A DNA stretch of 64,000 nucleotides from Henningerozyma blattae CBS 6284 (lineage: Eukaryota; Ascomycota; Saccharomycetes; Saccharomycetales; Saccharomycetaceae), in NCBI RefSeq assembly GCF_000315915.1, contig NC_020191.1, positions 620,001-684,000 of the forward strand. The letters are read 5' to 3'. Below, piece after piece: positions 31,401 to 40,675 of the stretch. The translations under genes and the position numbers were made by a program. The notes below the pieces were generated by a model. The model was not told the origin of the DNA. It was given only the letters and a program-made list of their open reading frames with translations, and did no database searches. Each line of letters opens with the position of its first letter. Position 1 is the stretch's first letter.

Positions 31401-32236
31401 GGCATCTTATCATTATTACTTTTCAGCTCCTGATCATTTTTTGAGTTATTAATATTTTTATTATCATGAATATTCTTTGAATTGTCCTTGATATCTATTG
31501 AATGATGAAGCGTATGTTTTTCAGGTAATTTATCTTTCTGTAAACTGGAAGCTTGCTTTTTATTCTCCAGTATTTCGCTTGCTTCGTGAATTTTTATACC
31601 TGTATTAGAGTCAGTCAGGTGATCCTTATGCAATGATTGTTTTATATCACTAATGGCTTCTTTATATTTCAACTGTTTTTTCAAAATTTTCGCTTGACTT
31701 TTACTTTTTTCCTCTTCTTTATATTGTACATCTTTGTCATATTGATTGGATGATTGTAGTTGATTACTGTTATTAATAATCGAAGGACTCTCAGACTTGG
31801 GAGTTAAAGCCTCAGATGTTGAAATATTTTGAATATCTTCAATAGAATGTCTTTTATGTTGTGCTTCTAATTGTTCTAATTCCTTTCTTCTTAATAGGTC
31901 ATGCTCTTTAATGATTTTCTCACGTTCTTTTTTTTCCTCTTCTTTTTTCAATTTCAATTCTTTTTCCTCTTCTTCTTTTTCTTTTCTTGCAAGCTCTTCT
32001 TTTAGTTTAATTTGTTGTAGTTTATTTTCTTCCTCTTTTCTCTTTCGTCTTTCGATTAATTCTTCTTGTTCCTCTTGTTGTTTCTTTGCAATTTTCTCTA
32101 ATTCTTCCCTTCTGGAGGTAACATTTGATAAATAACTACTCAATGACCTTTTCTTTGGAAGTTGTTTGTTATCTTCTGTATTGTTAGTCTTAGTTGAAGT
32201 GTTATCAATGGTAGAAGAATTTTGACTCATAATCAC
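28451..32236 (-). CDS. HOS4: Set3 histone deacetylase complex subunit, ankyrin protein
   Basis: Encodes 1261 residues (S. cerevisiae Hos4 1083). Hos4 is a structural subunit of the Set3 complex (Set3, Snt1, Hos2, Sif2, Hst1, Cpr1), which represses sporulation genes and shapes transcription kinetics. Ankyrin repeats are clear in two blocks: about 510-620 (TKLQIACDKGKYDLAKKLL, GNTALHEAALNGYLDIVKLL, DTPLIDASSNGHLDVVKFLL) and about 695-795 (DGQTPLMIGVGRGNIPTVKL, GKNALYYAM). Highly charged coiled coils flank them (about 45-125 and 980-1075). The ending VLKSAASPLW is compact. Two in-frame starts lie two codons apart (MIMSQNSS); the second has the more conserved context. Position matches YIL112W. 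Confidence 0.95.
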   Translation of the reverse strand: MIMSQNSSTIDNTSTKTNNTEDNKQLPKKRSLSSYLSNVTSRREELEKIAKKQQEEQEELIERRKRKEEENKLQQIKLKEELARKEKEEEEKELKLKKEEEKKEREKIIKEHDLLRRKELEQLEAQHKRHSIEDIQNISTSEALTPKSESPSIINNSNQLQSSNQYDKDVQYKEEEKSKSQAKILKKQLKYKEAISDIKQSLHKDHLTDSNTGIKIHEASEILENKKQASSLQKDKLPEKHTLHHSIDIKDNSKNIHDNKNINNSKNDQELKSNNDKMPATLSPVNVKVQANSAKHPSSDTNLKNEPNQNYNQVTNIDESKNMDISFSSPLSDKTFSVDRQDSAMEGTILRTELQSMLTEPKIEIELNTLNEDADEDDVASDAPTEPASPPRPRLGRLVRGDQLRNKNDNHTPTFDNSSDSELSDLEELNTIPHNITMITSRTTNERFKQPVTTRNKSSKYISSYPPNNAQKIKDVQKQQRRSVSAPIENSNKPHLKVPRLSGPKKTGNRDSAGRTKLQIACDKGKYDLAKKLLEENYDVNYQDNAGNTALHEAALNGYLDIVKLLIEYGADINLQSYELFKDTPLIDASSNGHLDVVKFLLNSGADPLIANAKGITAYDSIEITSDLEEDEKEIVKEIKNTLRNASKKWINSNLTSSRRGSDSKERSISLQNRLIDEGEDYEFFWTDITSKEGKEKLFNASKDGNFYYVGQYLENGGRPDAKCFIEAVKLGHSDIVNLFLAFGMQVNSSNKDGQTPLMIGVGRGNIPTVKLLLEAGANPNIKDKAGKNALYYAMNSVTGNVSKDEIQLLREITNTESTVVELSDSELKSTLKTSSNMHSDENNNTTDKKLDNNIQGHETSDKSSQRTKPSKIHTKLEDPLITNNNMHRKTSFQRTNERSNRETIESKQEYHKEEISDRSELNEDNIISTTIHNNTSDDNYSTSHHSKRKSHDDLASVVSRSPKRTHVESSPKLNKVREETAEEREERLRKEEEYFQKMQQIKKKREQELLQRIAVNEQKKEEEKEKQKQEEKQHLQELEKQKKEQLEKDKELAELQRKREMRSNYPIGLKVINFSTLDDYASFLPLYFNVQNNVRYVLDLQIMVIMKDLELLQKIKDGIIESIPLQQQQKEQQWTLLKFIFLYGGYYSQRTTSNLFKVNITKLDFNSRFEFEKEERTKFLQLPMHWIKWNDITFADETLRERLEEVMTETCVTTVSSKDLSKQNLRGNSNLSIDITDLPLKLRNRSDIKSVLKSAASPLW

Positions 32237-33175
32237 TCATAATCTAATAAACTGTTTTAGTGGAATATGGAGTTAACCAGTATATATAATTTTATTATTA
32301 AATTATTAATTCGTGATTTTTGTGATTATTGTTTCTTTTAATATGTGTGGATATAATAACGGTAAAGTCAAATAGATAGTAAATACTATAGGTGAACTCT
32401 AAACGCAACAAAAATTCTTGCAATATATGGTAATAGATGCTTTGTTAGTATGTTTATATACAATGTTTTATCTCTAATTAAATGATCTCCTTTTTTCGTT
32501 TTATTATGCAGTGATATAGTAAAATAATGCTCATTAGTTTTCATGAAAATGGATTTGGATAGCGGAATAGAATAGACTTCGCGCTTAGTTAAAAACCTCT
32601 TTGAGTAATGAGTATTGTTATTATAATACAATAGGTAACATATGTCCTATATATAGATATATTTATGTAACAGTTAGATAATATTATATAAATAGTAATT
32701 GTGCTTAGCATATGAAATAAGCATAACACAGTATTCATATGCTATAATTTATATGCAAGTTAGGATAAAATATACATATAAATACATATTAAAAAAATTC
32801 AGGAATTGATTGAATAACAAGCTTAAATTTTTCTTGGTTTAAACAATCGAAATCTGTAATGATGTTGATGGAGATAAGTCCTAGGGATAGGGGATATTTT
32901 TGTTGCTGATATGGCTGTCAAGTTCAGAATCCCTTTATATAATATTATTATTCTTTTCGTCACTAGTACGATTCGTAGTGGTTTTCTAACTTTGACTATT
33001 TAGGTTAATTATTATCTAAGAAGCACACTGGCATATCTTAGGTACTGAATATTTTGATAAAATCATTCTACTGCTAATAGTTGAACGTATCAATAAATTA
33101 AATCAGTTAAGTGAGATACAACGATAGATAAATTCGTATCTGTATTTATTCTTGTACTGTTTGAAATCTTTTTTT
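32237..33175. promoter_or_regulatory. HOS4 upstream region and MSG5 3' flank
   Basis: A 939 bp AT-rich gap. It holds a perfect MADS-type word CTATATATAG at 32647-32656 (Rlm1-like consensus CTAWWWWTAG), about 410 bp before HOS4, which may be chance in such AT-rich DNA. An 81-codon minus frame at 32386-32631 has no recognisable homology. Nothing else is evident. Confidence 0.4.
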
Positions 33176-34843
33176 TTATATTCGCAGGATTTGTTCAGTA
33201 TCAATATTTGAAGCTACTGGAGTCGTATTTGTGCTATAAGGAGAGCTTTGTTTTGTATCAGATGGAGTAATGCTAATATCAGAAGGAATTTGTTTAATAT
33301 GCATAGGGCTATTATTAGAAGAAGAAATATTATTGTTTTTAGCCCCTATTTGATCATTATTTTTTTCATTAGTATTTAAATATTCATTCCATTCAGTTAA
33401 TTGGAAGATTAGTCCCATATTAGGGCTAATATCTTTGGCGATTAATTTCAGATGATCATATGCATCATTTAAGTTCATATTACAGTATCTCATAATATAG
33501 GCAACTATTAGGGAAGCAGATCTCGAAACACCACATTGACAATGTACAAGAATTCTCTTATTTTGAATGGAATAATCATGCATCATATTAGTTAAATAAT
33601 TCAAATCTTTATAAATTTTCGAATTATGAGACCAATGTATATGGTAATAATTTATTTTATTATGTGGATTATCAATCAAACTCGCTTTAAGGTTTGGTAT
33701 TTCTTTTGCCACATTAATAATAACATCAAATTTTAAAATTTCATCAAGATTTGGTTCAGAGTATAAGTAAATATTTGGTGGGACTACCAATAATGGGCCA
33801 TTAGGATAGGCATTAGCCACATATTCTTCAGGTGAGTAATTATCATTATTAAATGGAGAATTGTTGTTAATATTCGTATTTGTATTAGTTGATATTATTG
33901 TAGAATTAGAATTGGAATCAGGTAAATTATTATGCAAATTAGAAAATGTGTTATATTGAGTATTATTAGAATGATTAATGTTAAGATTATGTATAAAAGA
34001 TTGTTGCTGTGTATTAGAAGAGGAATAAGAAGATGAAGGAGCAAAAGGAGTTACTTTTTTTCTTTGCTTTAGAATATCATTAAAATTAAAGGTATTATTA
34101 GAATTGTGACTGACTAGAGGTGTGGATGATTCTGTATCGAGACTAATTGTCTGAGCCCTACCTCTATTACTATTGAAACATATATTATTAGTTTTTGAAG
34201 GATTATAATGAGTACTATCAGAGGAAGTAATCTGTGTGGTAACATTTGTACTATGTACTGTGTTGTGAGTTGGAGTAGCTACTGATAATGATAAGGAATG
34301 GCCTCTGGAACCCAATTTATTGGGTATGCTTGAGCCATTTAATAATATATTTGACTGATTATTATCATTATTGTTATTACCCGCTATAGAAGTAGTTGAA
34401 GTAGGTGATGATAATTTTGGTATTGGAGGTCCATTATTCTTTGTTATAGTATTCCCTATTGTGTAAATGGAAGCATCACTCTTTCTCGATAACAGTGGTG
34501 GTAAATAAGTGGTGGCTCTGGTGGGGAAAGGAGTGGTCATGGTCGAGGCACTTCTTGGTCTTGTAGTAGTGGTCAAATGTGGTTTGAACTCCAGAGGAGA
34601 AATTATCGAGGAAATGTTAGGGTTCTCCCTTGACGGTATACTTGTAATATCGTTGCTAATGGTATTGCTAGTATTGGTACTGAAACTACAGACACTTTTC
34701 GTCTCCGGAGAGACGATATTGGAATTTGAACCGTTCAATTGTAACGACAAATTCTTCGTGTTTCTATTTTGCAAAGTTCTGGGGGATCGATTGATTCTTT
34801 GCAACGATCCTGTCATGACGATTTCAGAATCATTGTTTGACAT
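33176..34843 (-). CDS. MSG5: Dual-specificity MAP kinase phosphatase
   Basis: Encodes 555 residues. It is a protein tyrosine/threonine phosphatase that inactivates the MAP kinases Fus3 and Slt2. The catalytic loop HCQCGVSRSAS contains Cys435 and Arg441, followed by LIVAYIMRY and DISPNMGLIFQLTEWNEYL. The phosphatase domain spans about 345-485 after NGPLLVVPPNIYLYSEPNLD. The long N-terminus keeps SPRTLQNRNTKNLSL, almost the same as S. cerevisiae Msg5 (489 residues), so MSG5 fits better than the short ohnolog SDP1 (209). The rest of the N-terminus and the tail are Ser/Thr/Asn-rich. A cluster of pheromone response elements lies 727-779 bp upstream. The gene sits between HOS4 (IX) and VAC7 (XIV), as expected for the ancestral order. 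Confidence 0.95.
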   Translation of the reverse strand: MSNNDSEIVMTGSLQRINRSPRTLQNRNTKNLSLQLNGSNSNIVSPETKSVCSFSTNTSNTISNDITSIPSRENPNISSIISPLEFKPHLTTTTRPRSASTMTTPFPTRATTYLPPLLSRKSDASIYTIGNTITKNNGPPIPKLSSPTSTTSIAGNNNNDNNQSNILLNGSSIPNKLGSRGHSLSLSVATPTHNTVHSTNVTTQITSSDSTHYNPSKTNNICFNSNRGRAQTISLDTESSTPLVSHNSNNTFNFNDILKQRKKVTPFAPSSSYSSSNTQQQSFIHNLNINHSNNTQYNTFSNLHNNLPDSNSNSTIISTNTNTNINNNSPFNNDNYSPEEYVANAYPNGPLLVVPPNIYLYSEPNLDEILKFDVIINVAKEIPNLKASLIDNPHNKINYYHIHWSHNSKIYKDLNYLTNMMHDYSIQNKRILVHCQCGVSRSASLIVAYIMRYCNMNLNDAYDHLKLIAKDISPNMGLIFQLTEWNEYLNTNEKNNDQIGAKNNNISSSNNSPMHIKQIPSDISITPSDTKQSSPYSTNTTPVASNIDTEQILRI

Positions 34844-35737
34844 ATTTGATATCAGATTACTTTAAATAATAGAGTTCAGTTGTGATTCTCCCTTGTAAGG
34901 CCTCGATGTCTAGTTCTAATCCTTGTATGTAACTAAGTGTATTGTTAATGTTCGTTTTTTATTTCAAATGGTCAGCTTGTCAAATACTTGAGTTTTTGGT
35001 TTTATATTTCCTTTATCGGCGTTATGCAATAAATACTAATCTAATAAGCCTATTTATTCTGAAGGGATATGTGAGCTATCCAAGACCAAGCACTATCTTG
35101 TTGTTATCTGATAGTCTCTACCAGTATTATGCCCTCTCACAAGCTGACAGAAGACTGCTTTGTTTTTTATAAATAGACGATTTCTATTGTTAGTTTTTCT
35201 GAATCCTGCAATGGGCAATATCTAAGCGAATCCTCAGGCCGAAAATGAACAAATTAAAATTACTTAGTGCTAATCGAGCAGAAAAGGAAGTGAGATTTCT
35301 TCAACTAAGAAAATGTTCGAGCTTTATTTTTTTTTAGGTTGGTGGTATAGAACGCTGAAAGTCGAGAAGTTTAAGTTACTACTAAATTTAGAACACAGTA
35401 TGTTTGTGCACATATCTGCAACATTTTCTGAGAATTATGCAATGTCAGATGCCTGTGTATCTGAAGTTAGATTCGTGTGAATCGTGTCTAGCGGGGCAGT
35501 ACAGCCCTCCACATAGGCACGCAGAACCCTCACCACGTGCGGACATACGCGACATGTATAGGGTTATCTTGAAACATGCCCTGTTTCCTGTACGGGTCTT
35601 GTTTCAGATCTAGTATGAAACAAGACGGTCTGGTGTCGTGATGTAGCACACTCTTTGAGACAAACTGTTGTCGAATCTCTATGCAAGGGTCCTTTGGTTG
35701 TAAAAAAAAAGTTGGCTTGTGTACGATGATATAGGGC
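34844..35737 (-). promoter_or_regulatory. MSG5 upstream region
   Basis: About 0.9 kb before MSG5, bounded on the far side by the tandem repeat near the VAC7 stop. The part from 35400 to 35700 is GC-richer and carries the pheromone response elements plus an E-box CCACGTGC (CACGTG at 35533-35538). The proximal 400 bp are AT-rich. Several 60-76 codon frames here have no recognisable products. Confidence 0.6.
35570..35626. promoter_or_regulatory. Cluster of Ste12 pheromone response elements
   Basis: Three exact TGAAACA elements: 35570-35576 (+), 35600-35606 (as TGTTTCA, minus) and 35616-35622 (+). A one-mismatch copy, TGTTTCC, lies at 35582-35588. The second and third sit in an exact 11 bp inverted repeat (GTCTTGTTTCA at 35596-35606 and TGAAACAAGAC at 35616-35626, loop 9). 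MSG5 is a known pheromone-induced gene in S. cerevisiae, so Ste12 control is a strong inference. Confidence 0.75.
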
Positions 35738-35847
35738 AATATTCTGTAGGACAAATATTTTGTAGGACAAATATTCTATAGGACAGATGGTCCATAGGGC
35801 CGTACTCTATAGGACAAATATTCTATAGGACAATACTCTACAGGAGA
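35738..35847. repeat. Seven-copy ~16 bp tandem repeat
   Basis: Copies of AATATTCTATAGGACA with drift: 35738-35753, 35754-35769, 35770-35785, 35786-35801 (most diverged), 35802-35816, 35817-35832 and 35833-35847. A partial copy ending in TAGGGC precedes it, and a TATG/TGTG run follows. The array starts about 80 bp past the VAC7 stop and is at the far upstream end of MSG5, so it could affect VAC7 3' end formation or the MSG5 promoter. Confidence 0.9.
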
Positions 35848-35930
35848 ATGTATGTATGTGTGAGTATGTGTGATTATTGACACTGATGTTATATAGTAAT
35901 ACATACCTTTAGTATTTATAGGTTGCAGGC

Positions 35931-38900
35931 TTAGGATAGCAAACGTTTGAGGCCGCCGTCACCTGGGTGGACAGTGGTCGATTTTTGGACCGATACAAAT
36001 TTCTGGCTCTTGAAAAATGGTATCGTGTATTTCAATGTCCCCTTGATGATCAATTCATACTCATATTTGATCAGGCTTTCCCATTTCTGGCGTTCTGTCC
36101 TCTGTGAGTTGTTCGGAGTTGTTACTAATGGCCTGTCTTGTTGTTCAGGATCCATATCAGGGTCGGTGTCTGGCTGGCTACCGTCATTACCGTCCTTAGG
36201 GGAACGGTCTTTACCTGGATCCACTAGTTTAATCCCTGAAGTGGAGATGTCATAGTATCTCTTGAAAAATCCAGCTTGGAAATGTAACGGGGTTTCTAGT
36301 GAATAGACAGACCCTAGCAATATGGTTTCTGAGGTAGGTTTGGCTACCTCATTTTGTAACGTTATTGATTGAATGTGATCTTTCCTGTATAATTCATCAG
36401 GTTGTAGGATCTTAATATAATCTTTTGAATTAGTATATGAACTCTTGGCAAAAATGTCCATTTCCACCTCCTGGATAATAATGGGGAAAAACCCAGGATT
36501 AAATGCACTAGCTGTAATATCAAAGACCAATTCATCGATACTAGAAATCACATTATCAATCATAATCAATTTAAACCCTTGTAATTCCTTATTAGTGGCT
36601 AATAAAAATCCAATGATGAATCCAAATGTAATGAAAAATATTATGCTGAATGAAAAATATAAACAATTTTTAAATTTCTTCCATGAGGATTTTTTAGCAA
36701 TGAAATTATGAGGAGAGTAACCAAGATTACTACTTCCCGTATACTGTCTACTAATTATTAACGGTGAATTTTCATGATATTCCCCATGTTTACCATTGAA
36801 ATAAGGATGATTAGTGGTCACGTTTGGATTATTTCTTATACCATTATAATTTTGATAAAGAGACCCTGCTGTCATATAGTCATTAGAAAATTCTTGTTGG
36901 TGTTGTGATGGATTTCGTATATGATTCACATTCAGATCATTGTGGTTGGAATACAGATAACCATTGTTATTCTCACCATTGCTATAATGGCTTCCATATG
37001 TATTATAGTCATAGTTAAAATAATCTGTATCACTCCCATTGTTATTGGCATTGCTATTATTTTCATTATATTGAGAGTTACGATGCATATGTTCATCATC
37101 ATCATCATATCCTTCGATACCAATTACTTCTTCATCTTCCTCTGCTCCTTCAAAATCAGATATTTGAGGGCGAGCTTCTAAATCGGTTCGATGGTTATAA
37201 TAAAACATGGATTGATCATCGGTATTATCATAATCAACATCTTCTTCATTACTATCTCTTTTCATTGTATTATCATCTCTAGAGTTTGGTACATTTGTGT
37301 TATGGTTGCCATGAGAATTATTATTCAATGTAGAAGTGTTCGCTGTATTGTTAGTAACAATAGACATACGGTTGGGATTCATACGAGCTGGACTCATGTT
37401 ACTATTTAAAGCGGCATTGGTGGAATAGCTTCCACTGATAGTCTTAGTATCTTTGTAATGTTGGCCATTATCTTCAAAGTCTCTACTATACCTAGCATTC
37501 GCAAATCTACTGTTGGGATTGCCTGCATTATCATACGCAAGTATATTATGATGTGCCATAGTAGCATGTGTTACTGAACTATTACCGTTGCCTTCATTGA
37601 CTAAACCAATGTTGCTTTCATTCCAATCGATATAATCTTCCAAGTTAACGTGATCAGGAACCCCAGAATATCTTCTTAATGGGGCCCCATTAGCATCAAA
37701 TATTTTAGATGCAGTAGTTCTCAATTGTCTCTTGCTATTCATTTTTTTAACACTGTTCTTGTTTGGAATAAATTGTCGAATTCGAGGCATAACACCAGAC
37801 GGTGATGATTTAGGTTGTTGATGCATACCATTCGACATAGAAGGTTTTCGAGGTGATGTATTAATTGAATCATAAACGGCATTACTTGTTACTCTACTTT
37901 GGTTTTGATAAGGATGATGTGATGGTGGTTGTTGTGATGGAGTATGTTTAACATTTTGGTTATTTGTTATACCACTATAAAGCTCATTAGGATTCCCACC
38001 ATTTATACGGACTAAGGAGGCAATACTTTTCATTTTACTTGGGGATTTATGCTCTGATACATAGGAACTAATTGATTGACGGTCTTGGTTTCTCTCACTC
38101 TTTGTAGTAGAGCGAACGCTTGTCAAATCGTCATTCTTGGCATGAGGAACAATTTTAGATGAATTATTAATAAGTGGGGTTATGGTATTTTGAGAAGAAA
38201 TAGCTTGGAGAGGACTTGTTAAGTTACTATTGTTATTGTTGTTTGTATTAAGATTATTATTATTAAGATTTATATTAGAATTAGTTGTGGTGTTTATATT
38301 AGTTATGTTAGCATTATTATTGTTATTGTTATTATTGTTATTGTTATTGTTATTATTTGGTATCCCTCCTACACTTATATGTCTTGTATTATTTTTCAAC
38401 CTATTTAACAACTTAGTATTTGAGGTAAGTAAAGGGACACTTAATTTTGAAGGAATACCATATTGTTTGTTGGAAATTGATTGAGTATTTATATTGTTAT
38501 TGCTGTCAAATGTCGGTAAGTTTATATCATTTCTAATCACTCCTTGAACGTTTTTGATAGAATTGGCTGCAGATTCATATACAAAAGTCTCTTCTGAATC
38601 ACTGATTTCATTTTCATCAACTGCAGAAGCTAATCTTGCAGCAAAAAACTCGGTTTTTTTAGTCTTGTTTAATGAATCGGCATCTTGTTGTGAAGCCAAT
38701 TGAGTGCTGTTAGAAACTATAGCAGGTAAATTATTTGATTTATGATCATCCCTTGTATCTTCTAATAGTATGTCTCGTGAATTCATCATTGTCACAGATG
38801 GTCTCTCGATAATTTTAGGAGGTTTTAATTCACTGCTTCTAGTGAGGTTTTGTTGTTGTGACTGTTGATTTTGGCTTTGAATATATTGATCATTAAAAAC

Positions 38901-39914
38901 AGGACTTTGTGAATGATGTTGTGATGGTTTGGTATAGGATGATACGTTCGAAGTTGATAAGTTAGGCATGTTCGTTATAGCATTATTGTTGTTACTTATC
39001 GGTGTACCCCGTTTACTCAACGTAGTTAAAGAGTTTTGGGAGTCTGGATTAGTTTTTTCGCTACTTATAGTCTTGATAGCATCATTACCACTAGGAGGAT
39101 TAGTATGACTATCATTAATATTGAAATTTCCTTTCAGTGGAGAATTCTGTAAACTTGAAGAAGTTTTGCTTAATTCATTAGAATCATTTAGCTTTGAAGA
39201 TGTAAATCCTTTGACGGTTTCTTTTCTTGAATCTTTATCATCATGAGGGATGCCTAAATCATTTGAATGCCTTAATTTGGATTTTGAAGTTATAGTTGTC
39301 GGTATAGATTCAATCAATAGAGTACTCTTTTTATTCTTGAGTGAATTTTGAACTGTATGTGATGATAATGGATTATGGTCAATTAAATGTTTGGGTATTG
39401 AAATATCGCTTGTAGTTTTAGGTACTTTAGGGCGATCAGAAGTGGTAAGATTAGATGTGGAATTGTTATCATTCGAACTAGGTTTTGTGTTAAGCTTTGT
39501 AGGATTTGAAGAATTGTTATTAGTTGATGAGTGGAAAAGGTTATTTTGTTTTGGTGTGTCAGTATTTATAGGTATCTGTGCTTTTATTGATTTAGTATTA
39601 TCGTTATTTGGTTTATTTTTATTCTTAATATCATGTTCAGTAGAAATAAGATTGCTTGCAATATTTTTTGATGATGAGCTTGGATACATTATGTTTACTT
39701 CTGAAGAAGCTTTGCTGGATAATGGTCTTTCAATATTTCTAGTTATGGAAATAGATGAGGTACTATTAGCATTGTTATTTAGATTTAGCTTGCTAATTGA
39801 ATTATTATTGATGCTGTTATTATTATTATTATTATTAGGTAATAATGATGTTGAAGCCGGTGCCTCGACAGTTTCAGTTTCGACAGTTAGTTTATGCTGT
39901 TCATCATCATTCAT
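35931..39914 (-). CDS. VAC7: Vacuolar PI(3,5)P2 regulator Vac7
   Basis: Encodes 1327 residues (S. cerevisiae Vac7 1165). Vac7 is a vacuolar membrane protein that activates the Fab1 lipid kinase and so raises PI(3,5)P2 under osmotic stress. The long N-terminal part is cytosolic and low complexity, rich in Asn/Ser with a poly-Asn run near 520-535 and His/Asn-rich segments. Short conserved blocks are visible, such as RRYSGVPDHVNLEDYIDWNE near 745 and an acidic block near 925. One membrane helix lies at about 1070-1093 (FSFSIIFFITFGFIIGFLLA). The conserved vacuolar-side domain follows (SSIDELVFDITASAFNPGFF, QEVEMDIFAKSSY). It is positioned beside MSG5 as on chromosome XIV (YNL053W-YNL054W). Confidence 0.95.
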   Translation of the reverse strand: MNDDEQHKLTVETETVEAPASTSLLPNNNNNNNSINNNSISKLNLNNNANSTSSISITRNIERPLSSKASSEVNIMYPSSSSKNIASNLISTEHDIKNKNKPNNDNTKSIKAQIPINTDTPKQNNLFHSSTNNNSSNPTKLNTKPSSNDNNSTSNLTTSDRPKVPKTTSDISIPKHLIDHNPLSSHTVQNSLKNKKSTLLIESIPTTITSKSKLRHSNDLGIPHDDKDSRKETVKGFTSSKLNDSNELSKTSSSLQNSPLKGNFNINDSHTNPPSGNDAIKTISSEKTNPDSQNSLTTLSKRGTPISNNNNAITNMPNLSTSNVSSYTKPSQHHSQSPVFNDQYIQSQNQQSQQQNLTRSSELKPPKIIERPSVTMMNSRDILLEDTRDDHKSNNLPAIVSNSTQLASQQDADSLNKTKKTEFFAARLASAVDENEISDSEETFVYESAANSIKNVQGVIRNDINLPTFDSNNNINTQSISNKQYGIPSKLSVPLLTSNTKLLNRLKNNTRHISVGGIPNNNNNNNNNNNNNNNANITNINTTTNSNINLNNNNLNTNNNNNSNLTSPLQAISSQNTITPLINNSSKIVPHAKNDDLTSVRSTTKSERNQDRQSISSYVSEHKSPSKMKSIASLVRINGGNPNELYSGITNNQNVKHTPSQQPPSHHPYQNQSRVTSNAVYDSINTSPRKPSMSNGMHQQPKSSPSGVMPRIRQFIPNKNSVKKMNSKRQLRTTASKIFDANGAPLRRYSGVPDHVNLEDYIDWNESNIGLVNEGNGNSSVTHATMAHHNILAYDNAGNPNSRFANARYSRDFEDNGQHYKDTKTISGSYSTNAALNSNMSPARMNPNRMSIVTNNTANTSTLNNNSHGNHNTNVPNSRDDNTMKRDSNEEDVDYDNTDDQSMFYYNHRTDLEARPQISDFEGAEEDEEVIGIEGYDDDDEHMHRNSQYNENNSNANNNGSDTDYFNYDYNTYGSHYSNGENNNGYLYSNHNDLNVNHIRNPSQHQQEFSNDYMTAGSLYQNYNGIRNNPNVTTNHPYFNGKHGEYHENSPLIISRQYTGSSNLGYSPHNFIAKKSSWKKFKNCLYFSFSIIFFITFGFIIGFLLATNKELQGFKLIMIDNVISSIDELVFDITASAFNPGFFPIIIQEVEMDIFAKSSYTNSKDYIKILQPDELYRKDHIQSITLQNEVAKPTSETILLGSVYSLETPLHFQAGFFKRYYDISTSGIKLVDPGKDRSPKDGNDGSQPDTDPDMDPEQQDRPLVTTPNNSQRTERQKWESLIKYEYELIIKGTLKYTIPFFKSQKFVSVQKSTTVHPGDGGLKRLLS
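38312..38358. repeat. ATT/GTT trinucleotide tract coding poly-Asn in VAC7
   Basis: Trinucleotide run alternating ATT and GTT on the plus strand (AAT and AAC codons on the coding strand), giving about 14 consecutive Asn residues in the disordered part of Vac7. Mixed codons suggest an old, partly stabilised microsatellite. Confidence 0.9.
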
Positions 39915-40675
39915 TTTAAATATTGAACGAGAAATAGCGTAGTGTATAACGTGTATAGGATAATTTAGAACAAAGGAATATATTAAACTAATCGTAGTTG
40001 ACAGCGTGTAAAAATAACAAAATAAAGAAAATAAAGGGATTTTATTTATTTGTCCTTGCTTATCAGATAACGTTAAAAAATATTAATAAACTTAAATAAA
40101 TGAAATTATCGACCTTTAATTAGCCTTCTGTTAATTTGGATTGATATCAGGGTGCTGATCAAAATTAAAAACAACTTTTTTTTTGAAATTTAGAGCTTGG
40201 GTTGATCACGATCTAGAATTTGACTATACCGTTAATGGAAGGTTAAGTGGTGAATTTCTCGTAGTTAATTTCTGAGCGGTGGTTTTTGTCGTCGGTAAAA
40301 CTCGGAATTGTGAAGAGGAAAATATTCGTTGCTTCAGTAAATTTTAGGAAAAAAATCAACTAACCTTAAGAAATAAAGCATAGCTCGAACAATAGCAAAA
40401 TTGCCTGAATGGTAATGTATAAAAGGGTTATGTATATAATCTTCATAATAGCTTAAATTTTTTTCAAATTCAATGCAAAGGTATGCATATATAAAGAGAT
40501 TTTTTGTTTTTCAATGTAATTTTTATCATTACAGAATCTAAATTAAGCTATTTAAATTATCAGCGCCTTAATACTTAATATTTTGACATTGAAAAAATCA
40601 TAAAAAACCTAATTATTTTCTATTATATATTGCTATAAAAGTATTTATTTAAAGAAACTTATTTTTGAAGACATT
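39915..40675 (-). promoter_or_regulatory. VAC7 upstream region
   Basis: A 761 bp AT-rich gap between the VAC7 start and the stop of the small GPI-protein gene. A more balanced patch at about 40190-40330 (TGGGTTGATCACGATC, TGAGCGGTGG, GTCGTCGGTAAAACTCGG) is the likely upstream activating region. I see no other gene. Confidence 0.4.

Noticed and set aside
32647..32656. Rlm1-type CTATATATAG before HOS4
   Set aside because: It is an exact match, but TA-rich words of this type are expected by chance in such AT-rich DNA, and HOS4 is not a known Rlm1 target.
33176..34843. Naming the phosphatase SDP1
   Set aside because: The position would allow it, but length and the N-terminal SPRTLQNRNTKNLSL block match MSG5 and are missing from the short SDP1.
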